Shown here piece after piece: positions 8,814 to 17,826 of a stretch of DNA of 64,000 nucleotides (the first letter of the stretch is position 1; every line of letters starts with the position of its first letter). Both the position numbers and the translations under genes were made by a program. Source of the stretch: Marinobacter sp. MDS2. GTDB taxonomy: Bacteria; Pseudomonadota; Gammaproteobacteria; Pseudomonadales; Oleiphilaceae. The stretch covers positions 1 to 64,000 of the forward strand of contig NZ_JAVAJF010000001.1 in the NCBI RefSeq assembly GCF_030718085.1, given 5' to 3'. The notes under the pieces were generated by a model that worked only from the letters and a program-made list of their open reading frames with translations, ran no database searches and was not told where the DNA came from.

Positions 8814-10100
8814 TTATGGACGTTGGTCGCGAACCTGTTGCTCCAAATTTGCCCAGGCAGGCTGGTCAGTGTGAGTAGACCGCAGGTACGCCAACAGGCT
8901 CGCGATTTGACGGTCGTTCAGAGCCTGACTGAAACCTGGCATCATCGCCTCTGGCATGCCTTCTTTCAGCGACACCCCATTTAGCGTTACACGGATGAGA
9001 TTGACCGGTGTGGGTGCGCTGATCGCGCTATTCAACGCCATGTCGGGGCGGAGCGCGTTAGGGCTATCCGGTTCGTTGTAGTGACAGGCAGCGCAGGCGT
9101 AGGTGAACAAGCGCTCGCCTTCGTCCATCATCGCGGAGGGGTTTTGAGTGTTTTGTGCGTCGCGGATAGCGCTGGCCGAGCTATCGCCGGCTTGTTGCTC
9201 ACCGGAGGCTTGAGCCAGATCGCTCAGCCAAACGGATAGTGCCCGGAGATCGCTATCTGGCGCTTGCTTTAATCCGTCATGAACGACATCGGCCATTGAG
9301 CCGACCGCCACGCCGTGGAAAGGGGAGCCGCCGTTGCGAAGGTATTCATAGGCTTCAGTTTCCGTCCAGCCTGCTGGCGTGCGGTTGCTTGCATTTAAAG
9401 CAGGTGCGTACCAGTTATTGATGATAGCGCCGTCCCAAGCTTTGCCAGCGTCTTCAGCGCCTAAAGCGTTACGAGGTGTGTGGCAGGCACTGCAATGGCC
9501 GGCGCCTTCCGCAATATAAGCGCCGCGGTTCCACGCCACGCTTTTGCTGGTGTCGGTTTCGTAACGGCCTTCGTCGAAAAACAACAATTTCCAGCCTGCC
9601 AACAACAAGCGAATGTTAAAAGGGAATTCCAGCGTGTTCTCAGGCGGTTCCGCCTGAATCGCTGGCTGGGACATCATATAGGCGTATAAGTCGGAGATGT
9701 CGTCATCCGACAGTTTGGTGAAATGGGTATAAGGAAAAGCAGGAAACAGATGTGAGCCTGATCGCGTTACGCCTTCGCGCATGGCTCTGGTAAATGCCGC
9801 TTCTGACCATTGGCCGATGCCTGTATTCGGGTCAGGCGTAATATTGGTGGAGTAAAGGGTACCGAAAGGCGTTGGCATTGCGCGCCCACCCGCCAGAGGT
9901 TTGGTTGGATCGGTTGTGTGGCAGGTTTCGCAATTGCCCAATCCTGCCAGCACTTCACCTCGTTTGATTTGCTCTTCGCTGAACGCGTCAGGATTGGGAG
10001 GAGTAATCGGATCTATGGAAGATTCCCAAGCAATTATTAAAAAAATAGCCAGAACCAAAATGCCAAGCGCGACCAAACCTCCAACGATCTTTTTAAACAC
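8814..10100 (-). CDS. Membrane-anchored three-haem cytochrome c subunit
   Basis: A 428-aa protein with an N-terminal membrane anchor (about residues 5-25) and three CXXCH haem sites: CETCH at 57-61, CSACH near 200, and CAACH in the last third. This is the layout of cytochrome subunits of membrane-bound alcohol/aldehyde dehydrogenases. It is the first gene of the Mo-hydroxylase operon and would accept electrons from the 2Fe-2S subunit and pass them to ubiquinone or a terminal oxidase. The ATG is preceded by an AGGAG-like site on the minus strand. The 119 bases between it and the LysR gene must hold any local promoter. Confidence 0.92.
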   Translation of the reverse strand: MFKKIVGGLVALGILVLAIFLIIAWESSIDPITPPNPDAFSEEQIKRGEVLAGLGNCETCHTTDPTKPLAGGRAMPTPFGTLYSTNITPDPNTGIGQWSEAAFTRAMREGVTRSGSHLFPAFPYTHFTKLSDDDISDLYAYMMSQPAIQAEPPENTLEFPFNIRLLLAGWKLLFFDEGRYETDTSKSVAWNRGAYIAEGAGHCSACHTPRNALGAEDAGKAWDGAIINNWYAPALNASNRTPAGWTETEAYEYLRNGGSPFHGVAVGSMADVVHDGLKQAPDSDLRALSVWLSDLAQASGEQQAGDSSASAIRDAQNTQNPSAMMDEGERLFTYACAACHYNEPDSPNALRPDMALNSAISAPTPVNLIRVTLNGVSLKEGMPEAMMPGFSQALNDRQIASLLAYLRSTHTDQPAWANLEQQVRDQRP

Positions 10101-10219
10101 TGCAGTTCTCCTGTCTGAGCCTGATGACGGTACGGGGTACCTATCAAACCGGTGAGTGACGACGGGATCTGAACAACAAGTGTAGTTTAAAATTAAGAGC
10201 TTGCAGGCCTTGTACGTTA

Positions 10220-11146
10220 TTAATCTGTTTCTCGATTGACGATAACGCCTCGCGTTGAATCGAACTGCATCTGTTTAAGGCGATCAACAAACCATTTCAA
10301 GCCTTTTCCGGTGTTTCCTCGCGACCAGGCAACAGAAATCTCCGACGGGGGGCGGGGGGTATCCAGTGCAAGTATCTCGAGCCTGCCATCGGCCAGTTCT
10401 TGTGTGATTCGATGATGGGGCAAATAGCCTACGCCAAGCCCCTTACACTGAGCTTCAATTTTATGATCGATGGACGGAACGATAATTCGGCTACGCCCAT
10501 CCAGTAATCCCGAGGAGCGAACAGGTAAGTGTTGCGAGCTGTCAGCAACGATGACGGTAGGATAGTCCAGGATTGCGCTGGTGGGGATTGGTTGGGGAAT
10601 CTCTGATAGCGGGTGCCCCGCGGCAACGGCAAAATCAAAAGCCACCTGACCCAGCGAGTGGATGCCGAAACCGGTCGTTGGCGGCGCACCCGGCGCACCT
10701 ATAACCAGGTCACACCGATCGTCGCTCAACGCATCCCAGCTACCACCAAGCACTTCTTCGGTGAGTCGTAACTCGGTTTTGGGTTGTATCCGTTGGAATG
10801 CTTCAATCAGTTCATAGATGGCGTCGCAGTTTAATACACTGTCTATCGCAATCCTCAGCTCCACTTCCCAACCATCGGCTGCTCGCCGGGCCATTGCCGT
10901 CAGCTCTTCGGTGGCCTTGAGAATCTGCCTGCCTTGCTCCAGAACCAGTCGTCCAACCGGTGTCAGTTCGGCTTTGCGTCGACTACGGTCAAAGAGTGGG
11001 ACTCCGAGATCTTCTTCGAGCTTATTCACCGTGTAGGAGATGGCTGACGGCACTCGGAATAGCTCTTCGGCGGCTGCCGCAAAGCTTTGTCGGCGGTCAA
11101 TGGCGTCCAAGGTGAGCAGTGCATCCAGTGTAATCGGGGAAATCAT
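10220..11146 (-). CDS. LysR-family transcriptional regulator
   Basis: A 308-aa protein with the LysR winged HTH at residues ~5-65 (RRQSFAAAAEELFRVPSAIS then LEEDLGVPLFDRSRR) and a substrate-binding domain over the rest. It is upstream of, and on the same strand as, the Mo-hydroxylase operon, 119 bases before the cytochrome start. It may activate that operon in response to the enzyme's substrate or an oxidation product. LysR genes are more often divergent from their target, so the link rests on proximity only. A regulator of genes outside the window cannot be excluded. Confidence 0.92.
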   Translation of the reverse strand: MISPITLDALLTLDAIDRRQSFAAAAEELFRVPSAISYTVNKLEEDLGVPLFDRSRRKAELTPVGRLVLEQGRQILKATEELTAMARRAADGWEVELRIAIDSVLNCDAIYELIEAFQRIQPKTELRLTEEVLGGSWDALSDDRCDLVIGAPGAPPTTGFGIHSLGQVAFDFAVAAGHPLSEIPQPIPTSAILDYPTVIVADSSQHLPVRSSGLLDGRSRIIVPSIDHKIEAQCKGLGVGYLPHHRITQELADGRLEILALDTPRPPSEISVAWSRGNTGKGLKWFVDRLKQMQFDSTRGVIVNRETD

Positions 11147-11281
11147 AATCCAGTTTTCCTGATTATATGTTTCAAGTCGTCCCGCTGTTATATTCCGGTG
11201 TCATGGACTAACGAATTTGCTGGGCCAAGGTGGCTTTCCTGGCTCAGTGACTAAAGCAATTATGCGATAGCAATCAGATAT

Positions 11282-12619
11282 TCAGAGCCGGACGTTAACG
11301 CCGAGTGTGACCGTGTCCCGGTCGTATTGGTAGCGATCGATATTGCTGTCGTTACTCATGTGGCTAAGCTTGGTGGTTACCGCGAAGGTTTGATCGAATT
11401 GATATTCCGCATTAATGCCATACGAAAGACGTTGGTCTGATCTTTTCGTTGTTTCGCCGTTCTTGAATGTGTGGGACTGGGCGTAATCACTGTGCCGGAA
11501 ACTCGCATCCCCTCCTATCTTTAGCGTGCGGGTAATTGCGTAGGAGAGTTTAAGTGCCAGCATATGGCCCATGGGCGACACGCTGTAAAACTCATCTCCG
11601 AAATCTCGGTCCTTACGGTCGTTAAAATCAAACCGATACTGCATTTCACCTGACCAGGCGCCTTGTTGAGCCCGGTAACGAGTATCCAAGCGATAATGCT
11701 GGCCTTCGTATGCCTCGTATCGGGCTTTATCCGCAAAGATCTGTTCGGCCTCAAGTTTAATTTGGCATCTTGCTTTCAGCGTTTGAGCAGAGCAAGCAGG
11801 GGTGGTCCATCCCGCGCTCATGCGAGCCCGCTGTTCCCGGGATGTATCGGCCAGCCAAAGCTGATCGCCCTCAAGGCCGAGGCTGATTCTGTTTAGCCCA
11901 AGATTGTAGTGCCAAGCGGTGCCAAGGCGAAGAAGATGTGTGTTGAAATCGTCTTCTTCGAAGTAGTCGCGAATGTAGAACTGTGCCTTCCATTTAAAAG
12001 CACTGTTGGCGAGCCGATACGCGTAACCGGAAGCGGCACCGACCGACTCAAGAAAGCCGTCATCGAGGGCGCTTGCGGCAGTATCGGGAAACAAGCCGAT
12101 GTTTTCTTCATAACCGACGCCTAACGACAGAAATGCTTGCCATTGTTTGGAGGATAGGCGGGCGCCGCCCAGACGTTGAAGTTGCGCCTGGGCGAGTTTT
12201 GTCAATTTGGCGTGCTCGTTATCACTTGCAACCAGGTTAAAGTGGTGTCTGGCCACACCTCCGTTGCCTTCCGCCAGCGCAATTAGCCCCAGATTGTAAT
12301 GGGCCAATGACGATTGTTTTGTGCCGACAAGCTTTGAGAATGCTTGTCTGGACTGCTCATATTCCGCCAGCTTGTAGTACACAACCCCAAGGTTGTAGTT
12401 CAAAGCGAGGGATTGAACTCCTTTGCGTTGGGCGGATACGAGCAGCTGTTTTGCTTCAGTGAGATTCCCTTGCTGAAACGCCATTACACCAGATCGGAAC
12501 TCACGTTTGCCTTCAACCTGTTCGGTCGCCATAGCGACCGAACACAGGCTGAAGCTGAGAGCGAAAATCAGAGATTTAGTCAGACGACACGACAAAAGCA
12601 GATCCCTTAATACTGGCAC
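11282..12619 (-). CDS. TPR-containing outer-membrane beta-barrel protein
   Basis: A 445-aa exported protein. A signal peptide (cleavage near SVAMA-TEQ) is followed by TPR-like helical repeats at residues ~40-160 (LNYNLGVVYYKLAEYEQSRQ and LAHYNLGLIALAEG) and then a C-terminal barrel of about 280 residues ending LGVNVRL. TPR plus barrel is the plan of surface-lipoprotein assembly modifier-like (Slam/DUF560-like) proteins and of some polysaccharide-export porins; I cannot decide between these. It lies about 100 bases beyond the end of the ECF sigma operon on the same strand, and might be co-transcribed or part of its regulon. The client substrate is unknown. Confidence 0.8.
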   Translation of the reverse strand: MPVLRDLLLSCRLTKSLIFALSFSLCSVAMATEQVEGKREFRSGVMAFQQGNLTEAKQLLVSAQRKGVQSLALNYNLGVVYYKLAEYEQSRQAFSKLVGTKQSSLAHYNLGLIALAEGNGGVARHHFNLVASDNEHAKLTKLAQAQLQRLGGARLSSKQWQAFLSLGVGYEENIGLFPDTAASALDDGFLESVGAASGYAYRLANSAFKWKAQFYIRDYFEEDDFNTHLLRLGTAWHYNLGLNRISLGLEGDQLWLADTSREQRARMSAGWTTPACSAQTLKARCQIKLEAEQIFADKARYEAYEGQHYRLDTRYRAQQGAWSGEMQYRFDFNDRKDRDFGDEFYSVSPMGHMLALKLSYAITRTLKIGGDASFRHSDYAQSHTFKNGETTKRSDQRLSYGINAEYQFDQTFAVTTKLSHMSNDSNIDRYQYDRDTVTLGVNVRL

Positions 12620-12717
12620 GGTGCTGGCACATTAAGGGATAGCTTATCTTATTAGCGAGGAAAAAGAGAAGATGCTTGTAAATCGCAGATAAATTGGGGA
12701 ATTAGCGCGGATCTATA

Positions 12718-13167
12718 TTAAGGGGTTGTACTTTGCGGCAAATCTACCGGCGCGTCGATCGGCAATTCCAAACCAGGATCCGGAAGGTTGTCCGTAGGCA
12801 ACTCTGTGCTGGGCAACTCCGGCTCCGTTAGTTCAAGTTCCGGCAAATCAGCGGGCTGTTCCTCGGGAAGCTCCAATTCGAGAGCGTCTCGGGTTTCTCT
12901 TGCTTCGGAGGCCAGTGATTCCTGCATTTCACGAGCTTCGTTTGTAAGCTCATCGATATCGGGCCCTTCAAACGAATCGCCCAGCGTCAGCTCGTTAACG
13001 GAATCGGGGAGTTCCATCTCCTGGACAAATGAATCGTCCAGCGATTCGTCGTCCATCACCATTCGCATGGTCACATCGAGGTCTGGCTCAGCGAAAGCTG
13101 CTCCAGAGCCCAATGCGAGGGCCAGTGCAAAGGCTGCATAAATCAGTGGGTTTAGCTTGGTCATCAT
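12718..13167 (-). CDS. Small, very acidic exported protein in the ECF operon
   Basis: A 149-aa protein with a clear signal peptide (cleavage near GAAFA-EPD). The mature part is strongly acidic and low in complexity, with many Asp/Glu and a tail rich in LP pairs (ELP, DLP, LPD). No known domain is recognised. Its ATG overlaps the stop of the anti-sigma gene (ATGA, 13164-13167), so it is translationally coupled to it. The position suggests a periplasmic partner of the anti-sigma factor, such as a sensor or stabiliser of its periplasmic domain; that is inference. The mature part is likely disordered. Confidence 0.75.
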   Translation of the reverse strand: MMTKLNPLIYAAFALALALGSGAAFAEPDLDVTMRMVMDDESLDDSFVQEMELPDSVNELTLGDSFEGPDIDELTNEAREMQESLASEARETRDALELELPEEQPADLPELELTEPELPSTELPTDNLPDPGLELPIDAPVDLPQSTTP

Positions 13168-13820
13168 GTTGACGGCTCCTTTGTCTTACCGATGTCCGCA
13201 CGGAAGGTTTTCCTTTTGTTGCCGTCATCAAGATGGGCAACCAGCGTGCCTGCGCCGGGAAAGAGTACATTCAGCGGCAGCGCTAACAAGTTGTCTCCCG
13301 GTTTAAGGTCAACCTTCCAGCTGACACGATGCCGGCCAGGGAAGGGGGTCAGCTCCATGTTGGGAGGTAACTCCAGCGTAAGGGTAACGTTTTCCACGGC
13401 TTCGTGTGAATTGAACGCCAATTTCACGGTTTGTTGCTTAGGCGATGTGCTGGCCATTTCGACCGCGGGAACGGCTTCTTGGGCAACAACCGGATCGCTC
13501 TCCGGGGTGGGAGCAGACAGCTCACCACCGATAAACACACCAACCACCAACGCAGCAGCAATTGCACCACTCCAGGCAGGAATATGCCAGTTCCGGTGGC
13601 CGGTTTTGGAATCGCCACCGGTAGCCGCCGTAAGTACCCGGCTTTCAAAATCACGGGTAGGCTCCGGTATCGCTATGCTTTGCATGCCTGCCTGCAGCTC
13701 CTGAGCTGCTCGCAACGCCCGCGCGCAATCAGGGCACAGATCTGCATGCTGCTTCATGTCGGCCGTAAGGGTGCAGTCGGCTTCAATGTCGATGTTGGTA
13801 ATAAAAGTTTCGCAGTTCAT
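13164..13820 (-). CDS. Zinc-finger transmembrane anti-sigma factor
   Basis: A 218-aa single-pass membrane protein. The N-terminal cytosolic part carries the zinc anti-sigma signature H-x3-C-x2-C (HADLCPDC). A TM helix follows (about WSGAIAAALVVGVFIGG), then a periplasmic domain of mostly beta character (VTLTLELPPNMELTPFPGRH). ATG 13820 is chosen because its product begins with the domain (MNCETF) and lies 10 bases after the sigma stop; the frame stays open further upstream but only as antisense within the sigma gene. Expected role: hold the ECF sigma factor at the membrane until an envelope signal triggers release, by proteolysis or conformational change. Confidence 0.88.
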   Translation of the reverse strand: MNCETFITNIDIEADCTLTADMKQHADLCPDCARALRAAQELQAGMQSIAIPEPTRDFESRVLTAATGGDSKTGHRNWHIPAWSGAIAAALVVGVFIGGELSAPTPESDPVVAQEAVPAVEMASTSPKQQTVKLAFNSHEAVENVTLTLELPPNMELTPFPGRHRVSWKVDLKPGDNLLALPLNVLFPGAGTLVAHLDDGNKRKTFRADIGKTKEPST

Positions 13821-13830
13821 TTTGTCCACC

Positions 13831-14454
13831 TTACTGAAGCTCACGTTGCCCACCTTCAAAAGGTTCCAGTTCTGCTTGTAAAAATTTTCGAAGGGCGGCG
13901 CGGGTACGATGCAACCGCGATTTGATCGTGCCCACAGCGACCTCCAGGACCTCGGCAATATCGTCTTGCCGCCAGTCATCAACATCGTGAAGAAGTATAA
14001 GTGTGCGTTGATCCGGGGTCAGTTGATTCAGTGCTTTGGTCAGCGCGACATTGTTGGACGCATGAGTCAGGCCGTTGATCGGGTCAGCGGAATCACTTGG
14101 CAGTGTGTCCAAATACGAAGTTGCCGATTCGGTGTCGTCCATCACGCTGGCATTAACCTCTCTGCCTGCCGGGCGTTTGCGAATCGAATCAACAAACTGG
14201 CGGTATAGCACCCGGTTTAGCCAAGGCCGTAACTGATCGATGGTCTCGAGTTCGTCCAATTTCGAATAAAGCTTTACCACCACATCCTGAACCAGGTCTT
14301 CCGCATCATGCTGCCTTCCGGTCAAACGATACGCGAAGGCGTACATGGCTTTGAGATGCGGCTGGACAAGACGTTCGAAACGCTTTGATTTGGACTGGCG
14401 AAATGGAAGCAGGGCCAATCGGGTACCTCGGTGATGCGCCGTTGGAAATGACAA
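13831..14454 (-). CDS. ECF (sigma-70 family, group 4) RNA polymerase sigma factor
   Basis: A 207-aa ECF sigma factor. Region 2 includes AYRLTGRQHDAEDLVQDVV and the DNA-melting segment WLNRVLYRQFVDSIRKRP. Region 4 carries LTPDQRTLILLHDVDDW and the HTH IAEVLEVAVGTIKSRLHRTR. It heads an operon with the zinc-finger anti-sigma factor and an acidic exported protein, so it most likely answers a cell-envelope signal and controls its own operon. The lipase-DUF1302-DUF1329 genes diverge from it and are natural candidate targets. The first ~20 residues are not conserved, so a slightly later start is possible. Confidence 0.93.
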   Translation of the reverse strand: MSFPTAHHRGTRLALLPFRQSKSKRFERLVQPHLKAMYAFAYRLTGRQHDAEDLVQDVVVKLYSKLDELETIDQLRPWLNRVLYRQFVDSIRKRPAGREVNASVMDDTESATSYLDTLPSDSADPINGLTHASNNVALTKALNQLTPDQRTLILLHDVDDWRQDDIAEVLEVAVGTIKSRLHRTRAALRKFLQAELEPFEGGQRELQ

Positions 14455-14694
14455 CAGGGCGGTGGTTATTTTAGTTCTGAACCTATGTTACCAGTCTGGG
14501 CGGTTTGTTGGTATCCGGATAGTTAAATTTTTTTTGGTAAGTTTTGTGCAGGTATTCAATGGGTTAACCATAGTTTCGGCTATTCCTGATTAGAAAAACT
14601 TGAAAAATTGGGAACCTTTGGCATTAGACCAACGTGGGGGCTACTAAAGGCGCATAAGACGCCGAATTACAAGAAACCCCGAGGTATAAAAACT

Positions 14695-17694
14695 ATGTTC
14701 ATCCGCAATGCCTTAATTGCCGCTATATCTACGGCTTCTCTGGGACTCACTGGCTGCTTGGACAGCGGTGGTCAAACCAATAAAAACGCCAACCCGGTTT
14801 ACAAAGTTAACGGCGGACCCAGCATAGAGCGTGGTACCCACCCTTTATTTGCCCCTCTGAACACAGAATTCGTTATTCCTAGCGACGCACTTTTTTATCT
14901 GAGCGACGTTGATGACGGCACGATGCTTAACGGTACCGATCCGGCGAACCCGGTTACCCAAGGTATAGGTTACCTTGATGGTGCGTCCGTTCTCGCCCCC
15001 ATTGACGTGAAAATCAGTGCCAGCCTGGATGCCGGGCAAACTCTGGATGCGAACGAATTTATTTTGACCGAAGATGGTAAAACCATCCCCAACCCGAACC
15101 AGAATGTTTTCCTGATTCCGGTTGATTATGCCGGTGGCGATCCACTGAAGACAGTTGACGGCGAAGCCCCGGGGCTGACAACGGCCGCACAGTACCGCCA
15201 AGCGCTGAGGCTGCAAGAGGCGGGCGATACTGCGGGCGCGGAAGCCATTTTTGCTGAACTTCGCGCTGAAAAGCTCCGCGTTGAAATGCTCGACATTGAC
15301 GGTGGCGCGAATAACCTGATCCGGATTCTGCCGCTGACCCCACTCGACGAAAAAACGCAGTATGTGTTGGCGCTGAGTGATTCTATTGTAGACGCTGAGG
15401 GTAAGCCTCTGGTCGGGTCTGTGACTTATCAGAGCGTTGCGAACCCTGATCGCGTGCTGTCCAACGCCCTGTATCAGCCGTTCCGGGATGCGATGTTACC
15501 TGCTCGCAAGCTGGCGGCCGATTACTTTGATTTTAAACGCGAGCACGAAGCGTCGGCACAATTTGCAGCGACCTTTGCCGACATTCCTTACGCCACCATG
15601 ATCACCACCACGGCCGTGGATGATGTGCTGTTGGCCAATGCGGCACCGGTTACTTACTACCAGGAAATGCTGACCATCGAGCAACGTAAGACCGAGCTGC
15701 AAAAGCTGTTTGACGGGTTTTATAACCTCAGTGGCCAGACTCTTGCCGAAGGCAGTGAAGCAGAGCAAAGCTTAAACGCCGCGATTTACACCAAACTGAC
15801 CACCTCCAGTGGCGAATTCTACGACGCAGAGCTGGCTGCGATTCTTGAAGCCGCAAATGCCAATAGCGTTGCGGTTCGCTATAGCGATGTCATCGTAAAC
15901 GCAGAGCGCAACCGTCGCTTGGCTCACGCAATTCAGGCTGCGACAGCAGAAGCCAGCGATGAGAATATCGATATCTCTGCCGATGCCCAGAGCATGGCCA
16001 GCGCGGCGGAAGCAATTCTCGACACGCCTAAGCCGAGAACGGTGAGTGTTTTCAGTCAGCGCACAGGTGGCGATGTTAATCCAGCGCTGGAACAAGACCC
16101 TTCGACCATTGGTGCTACGCCAATCAATATTCGTGTTTACGAAGGCGAGATAACTCTGCCATATTTCCAATCTTTGCCGGCTGATGGCGACGGTTCAGTG
16201 CTGAAGACCAATAGTTGGGCGCCAGCGGACTTTAGCGCTGACACCTCTCTTGAGCAGGCTCCGTCTGATCGCATCAGTTACCGGTTCCCGTTTGCCGCTA
16301 AAACGGCTGATACCACTGTGCCGATTGTGGTTGCCGCTCCGTCACCCACATCGTCGGCTCCTGCAAACGGTTTCCCCGTGATCATATACCAGCACGCTGC
16401 TACCCAGGACCGGTCGGCTATTCTACCGATGGCAACAGCCGCAGGACTTACGTGTATCACTTCAGATGATCAATGCTTTGTGACCGTTGGTATTGACCAG
16501 CCATTGCACGGTATTTTTACCGAGAACGGTGGCGCTGTAGGTTTGAGCCCCATTTCGACTCAGGCAGGTGCATCGATAGACGCCACCGAACGTCACTTCG
16601 GGTTTGCAGCTGACGCGGAATTGAATGCCGTACCAGCTGCGAGTCTTAAAGAGCCCGGTTCCGGTGATTTGTTCCTCAACTTCGCCAACTACGCCAATAC
16701 CCGCGACAATATGCGTCAGAGCGCGCTTGATCTCCTCAACGTGAACGCATCGTTGCAGAACATTGAAGACGCAATCAATGCTTGCTCAAGCACATCTGAC
16801 TGCTCTAACGGTTTGAATATCGACACCAGCCGTGTCTATTTCATGACCCACTCACTCAGTGGTATGGGCGGCGCGGCAGTGCCTCACCTTACTAACATGG
16901 CAATCGACGAAGGCAACAATACTGAGTTGAACCGCATCCAGGCTTCTGTGTTCTTTAACACCGGCGGTAATTTCACACGCCTGGTCGAGAACTCGCAGTC
17001 GGTCGCACCCCGAGTGTTGCCTGGTTTGGATGACGCATCCGATGGCCTGCTGGCACAAGGCCGTACCGAGCTGAACATTTACTTCAACGTGTTCCAGTCG
17101 TTGTTGGATTCGGTTGACCCAACTGCGTTCGCACCATTCTACGCAAACCAGCCGGTGCTCCTGACCGAGATAGCGGGTGTCGCAGACGATCCTGAGCGCC
17201 CAACCGACAACACGATTCCGAACGCTGCCGATGAGCAGGCTGCTCTACCACCGCTTGAAACCACAATTGCGGAAACCGGCTTCGTTATCAAAGGCGAAAA
17301 CATGCCTTTGGCAGGTACGGATCCACTCGCAAAAGCGATGGGTGCGGATGCTATCAAGGTGAACAACAATACCTTCCCGGTCATTACACGCTACACCGAA
17401 GGTGCCCACGGTAATCCGATATCTGCAGGAACGAAGAGTGCAGAAGCGTATTCCTCAAGCGCCGTCTTTACCGAAATGACCGCACAGATGTTGGAGCTGT
17501 TCACCTCAGCAACAGCGACGACAACGGCAACGGTATCCGTAACAAACGGCTGCGTCGTACAGAGTGTGGAAGAAACCGACTGCGAGGGACAAACCGATTC
17601 GGGTGAAGGTTCTGACGAGCCATCGAACCCAGATGATGGAGACAATGGATCCGGTGGAATTGGCGACATCATAGATGTCCCCCTGGGCGGATAA
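14695..17694 (+). CDS. VolA/Pla-1-like extracellular lipase lipoprotein
   Basis: A 999-aa surface lipoprotein. The start at ATG 14695 has GAGGT ten bases upstream and gives a lipoprotein signal with lipobox LTGC. Leu at +2 after the Cys favours outer-membrane sorting. The N-terminal ~300 residues resemble the virulence-factor lipase N-terminal domain. The catalytic alpha/beta-hydrolase part has its nucleophile in THSLSG (Ser720) and an upstream PVIIYQHAATQDRS strand-loop. The C-terminal tail is acidic and Gly/Ser-rich after a two-Cys segment. By family it hydrolyses lysophospholipids or other acyl esters at the cell surface. DUF1302 and DUF1329 genes follow on the same strand, and an ECF sigma operon is divergent. 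Confidence 0.87.
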   Translation: MFIRNALIAAISTASLGLTGCLDSGGQTNKNANPVYKVNGGPSIERGTHPLFAPLNTEFVIPSDALFYLSDVDDGTMLNGTDPANPVTQGIGYLDGASVLAPIDVKISASLDAGQTLDANEFILTEDGKTIPNPNQNVFLIPVDYAGGDPLKTVDGEAPGLTTAAQYRQALRLQEAGDTAGAEAIFAELRAEKLRVEMLDIDGGANNLIRILPLTPLDEKTQYVLALSDSIVDAEGKPLVGSVTYQSVANPDRVLSNALYQPFRDAMLPARKLAADYFDFKREHEASAQFAATFADIPYATMITTTAVDDVLLANAAPVTYYQEMLTIEQRKTELQKLFDGFYNLSGQTLAEGSEAEQSLNAAIYTKLTTSSGEFYDAELAAILEAANANSVAVRYSDVIVNAERNRRLAHAIQAATAEASDENIDISADAQSMASAAEAILDTPKPRTVSVFSQRTGGDVNPALEQDPSTIGATPINIRVYEGEITLPYFQSLPADGDGSVLKTNSWAPADFSADTSLEQAPSDRISYRFPFAAKTADTTVPIVVAAPSPTSSAPANGFPVIIYQHAATQDRSAILPMATAAGLTCITSDDQCFVTVGIDQPLHGIFTENGGAVGLSPISTQAGASIDATERHFGFAADAELNAVPAASLKEPGSGDLFLNFANYANTRDNMRQSALDLLNVNASLQNIEDAINACSSTSDCSNGLNIDTSRVYFMTHSLSGMGGAAVPHLTNMAIDEGNNTELNRIQASVFFNTGGNFTRLVENSQSVAPRVLPGLDDASDGLLAQGRTELNIYFNVFQSLLDSVDPTAFAPFYANQPVLLTEIAGVADDPERPTDNTIPNAADEQAALPPLETTIAETGFVIKGENMPLAGTDPLAKAMGADAIKVNNNTFPVITRYTEGAHGNPISAGTKSAEAYSSSAVFTEMTAQMLELFTSATATTTATVSVTNGCVVQSVEETDCEGQTDSGEGSDEPSNPDDGDNGSGGIGDIIDVPLGG

Positions 17695-17713
17695 AACGGG
17701 GCATAGAACTAGT

Positions 17714-17737
17714 AGCGCCGCCACACCCGGCGGCGCT
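17714..17737 (+). other. Strong GC hairpin between lipase and DUF1302 genes
   Basis: A perfect 9-bp stem, AGCGCCGCC (17714-17722) with GGCGGCGCT (17729-17737), has a 6-base loop, 20 bases after the lipase stop. It is followed by CAAAAACC rather than a T run, so it is not a classic terminator on either strand. It may be an mRNA-stabilising or attenuating structure that sets different levels of lipase and of the downstream pair. Confidence 0.55.
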
Positions 17738-17826
17738 CAAAAACCTCTCACAATGACAACGATAACCACGGCGTGTTTCCCGCTTGGCGGGACCGCTTGC
17801 GCCAAAAAATGTGCGGAGTAATTGCA

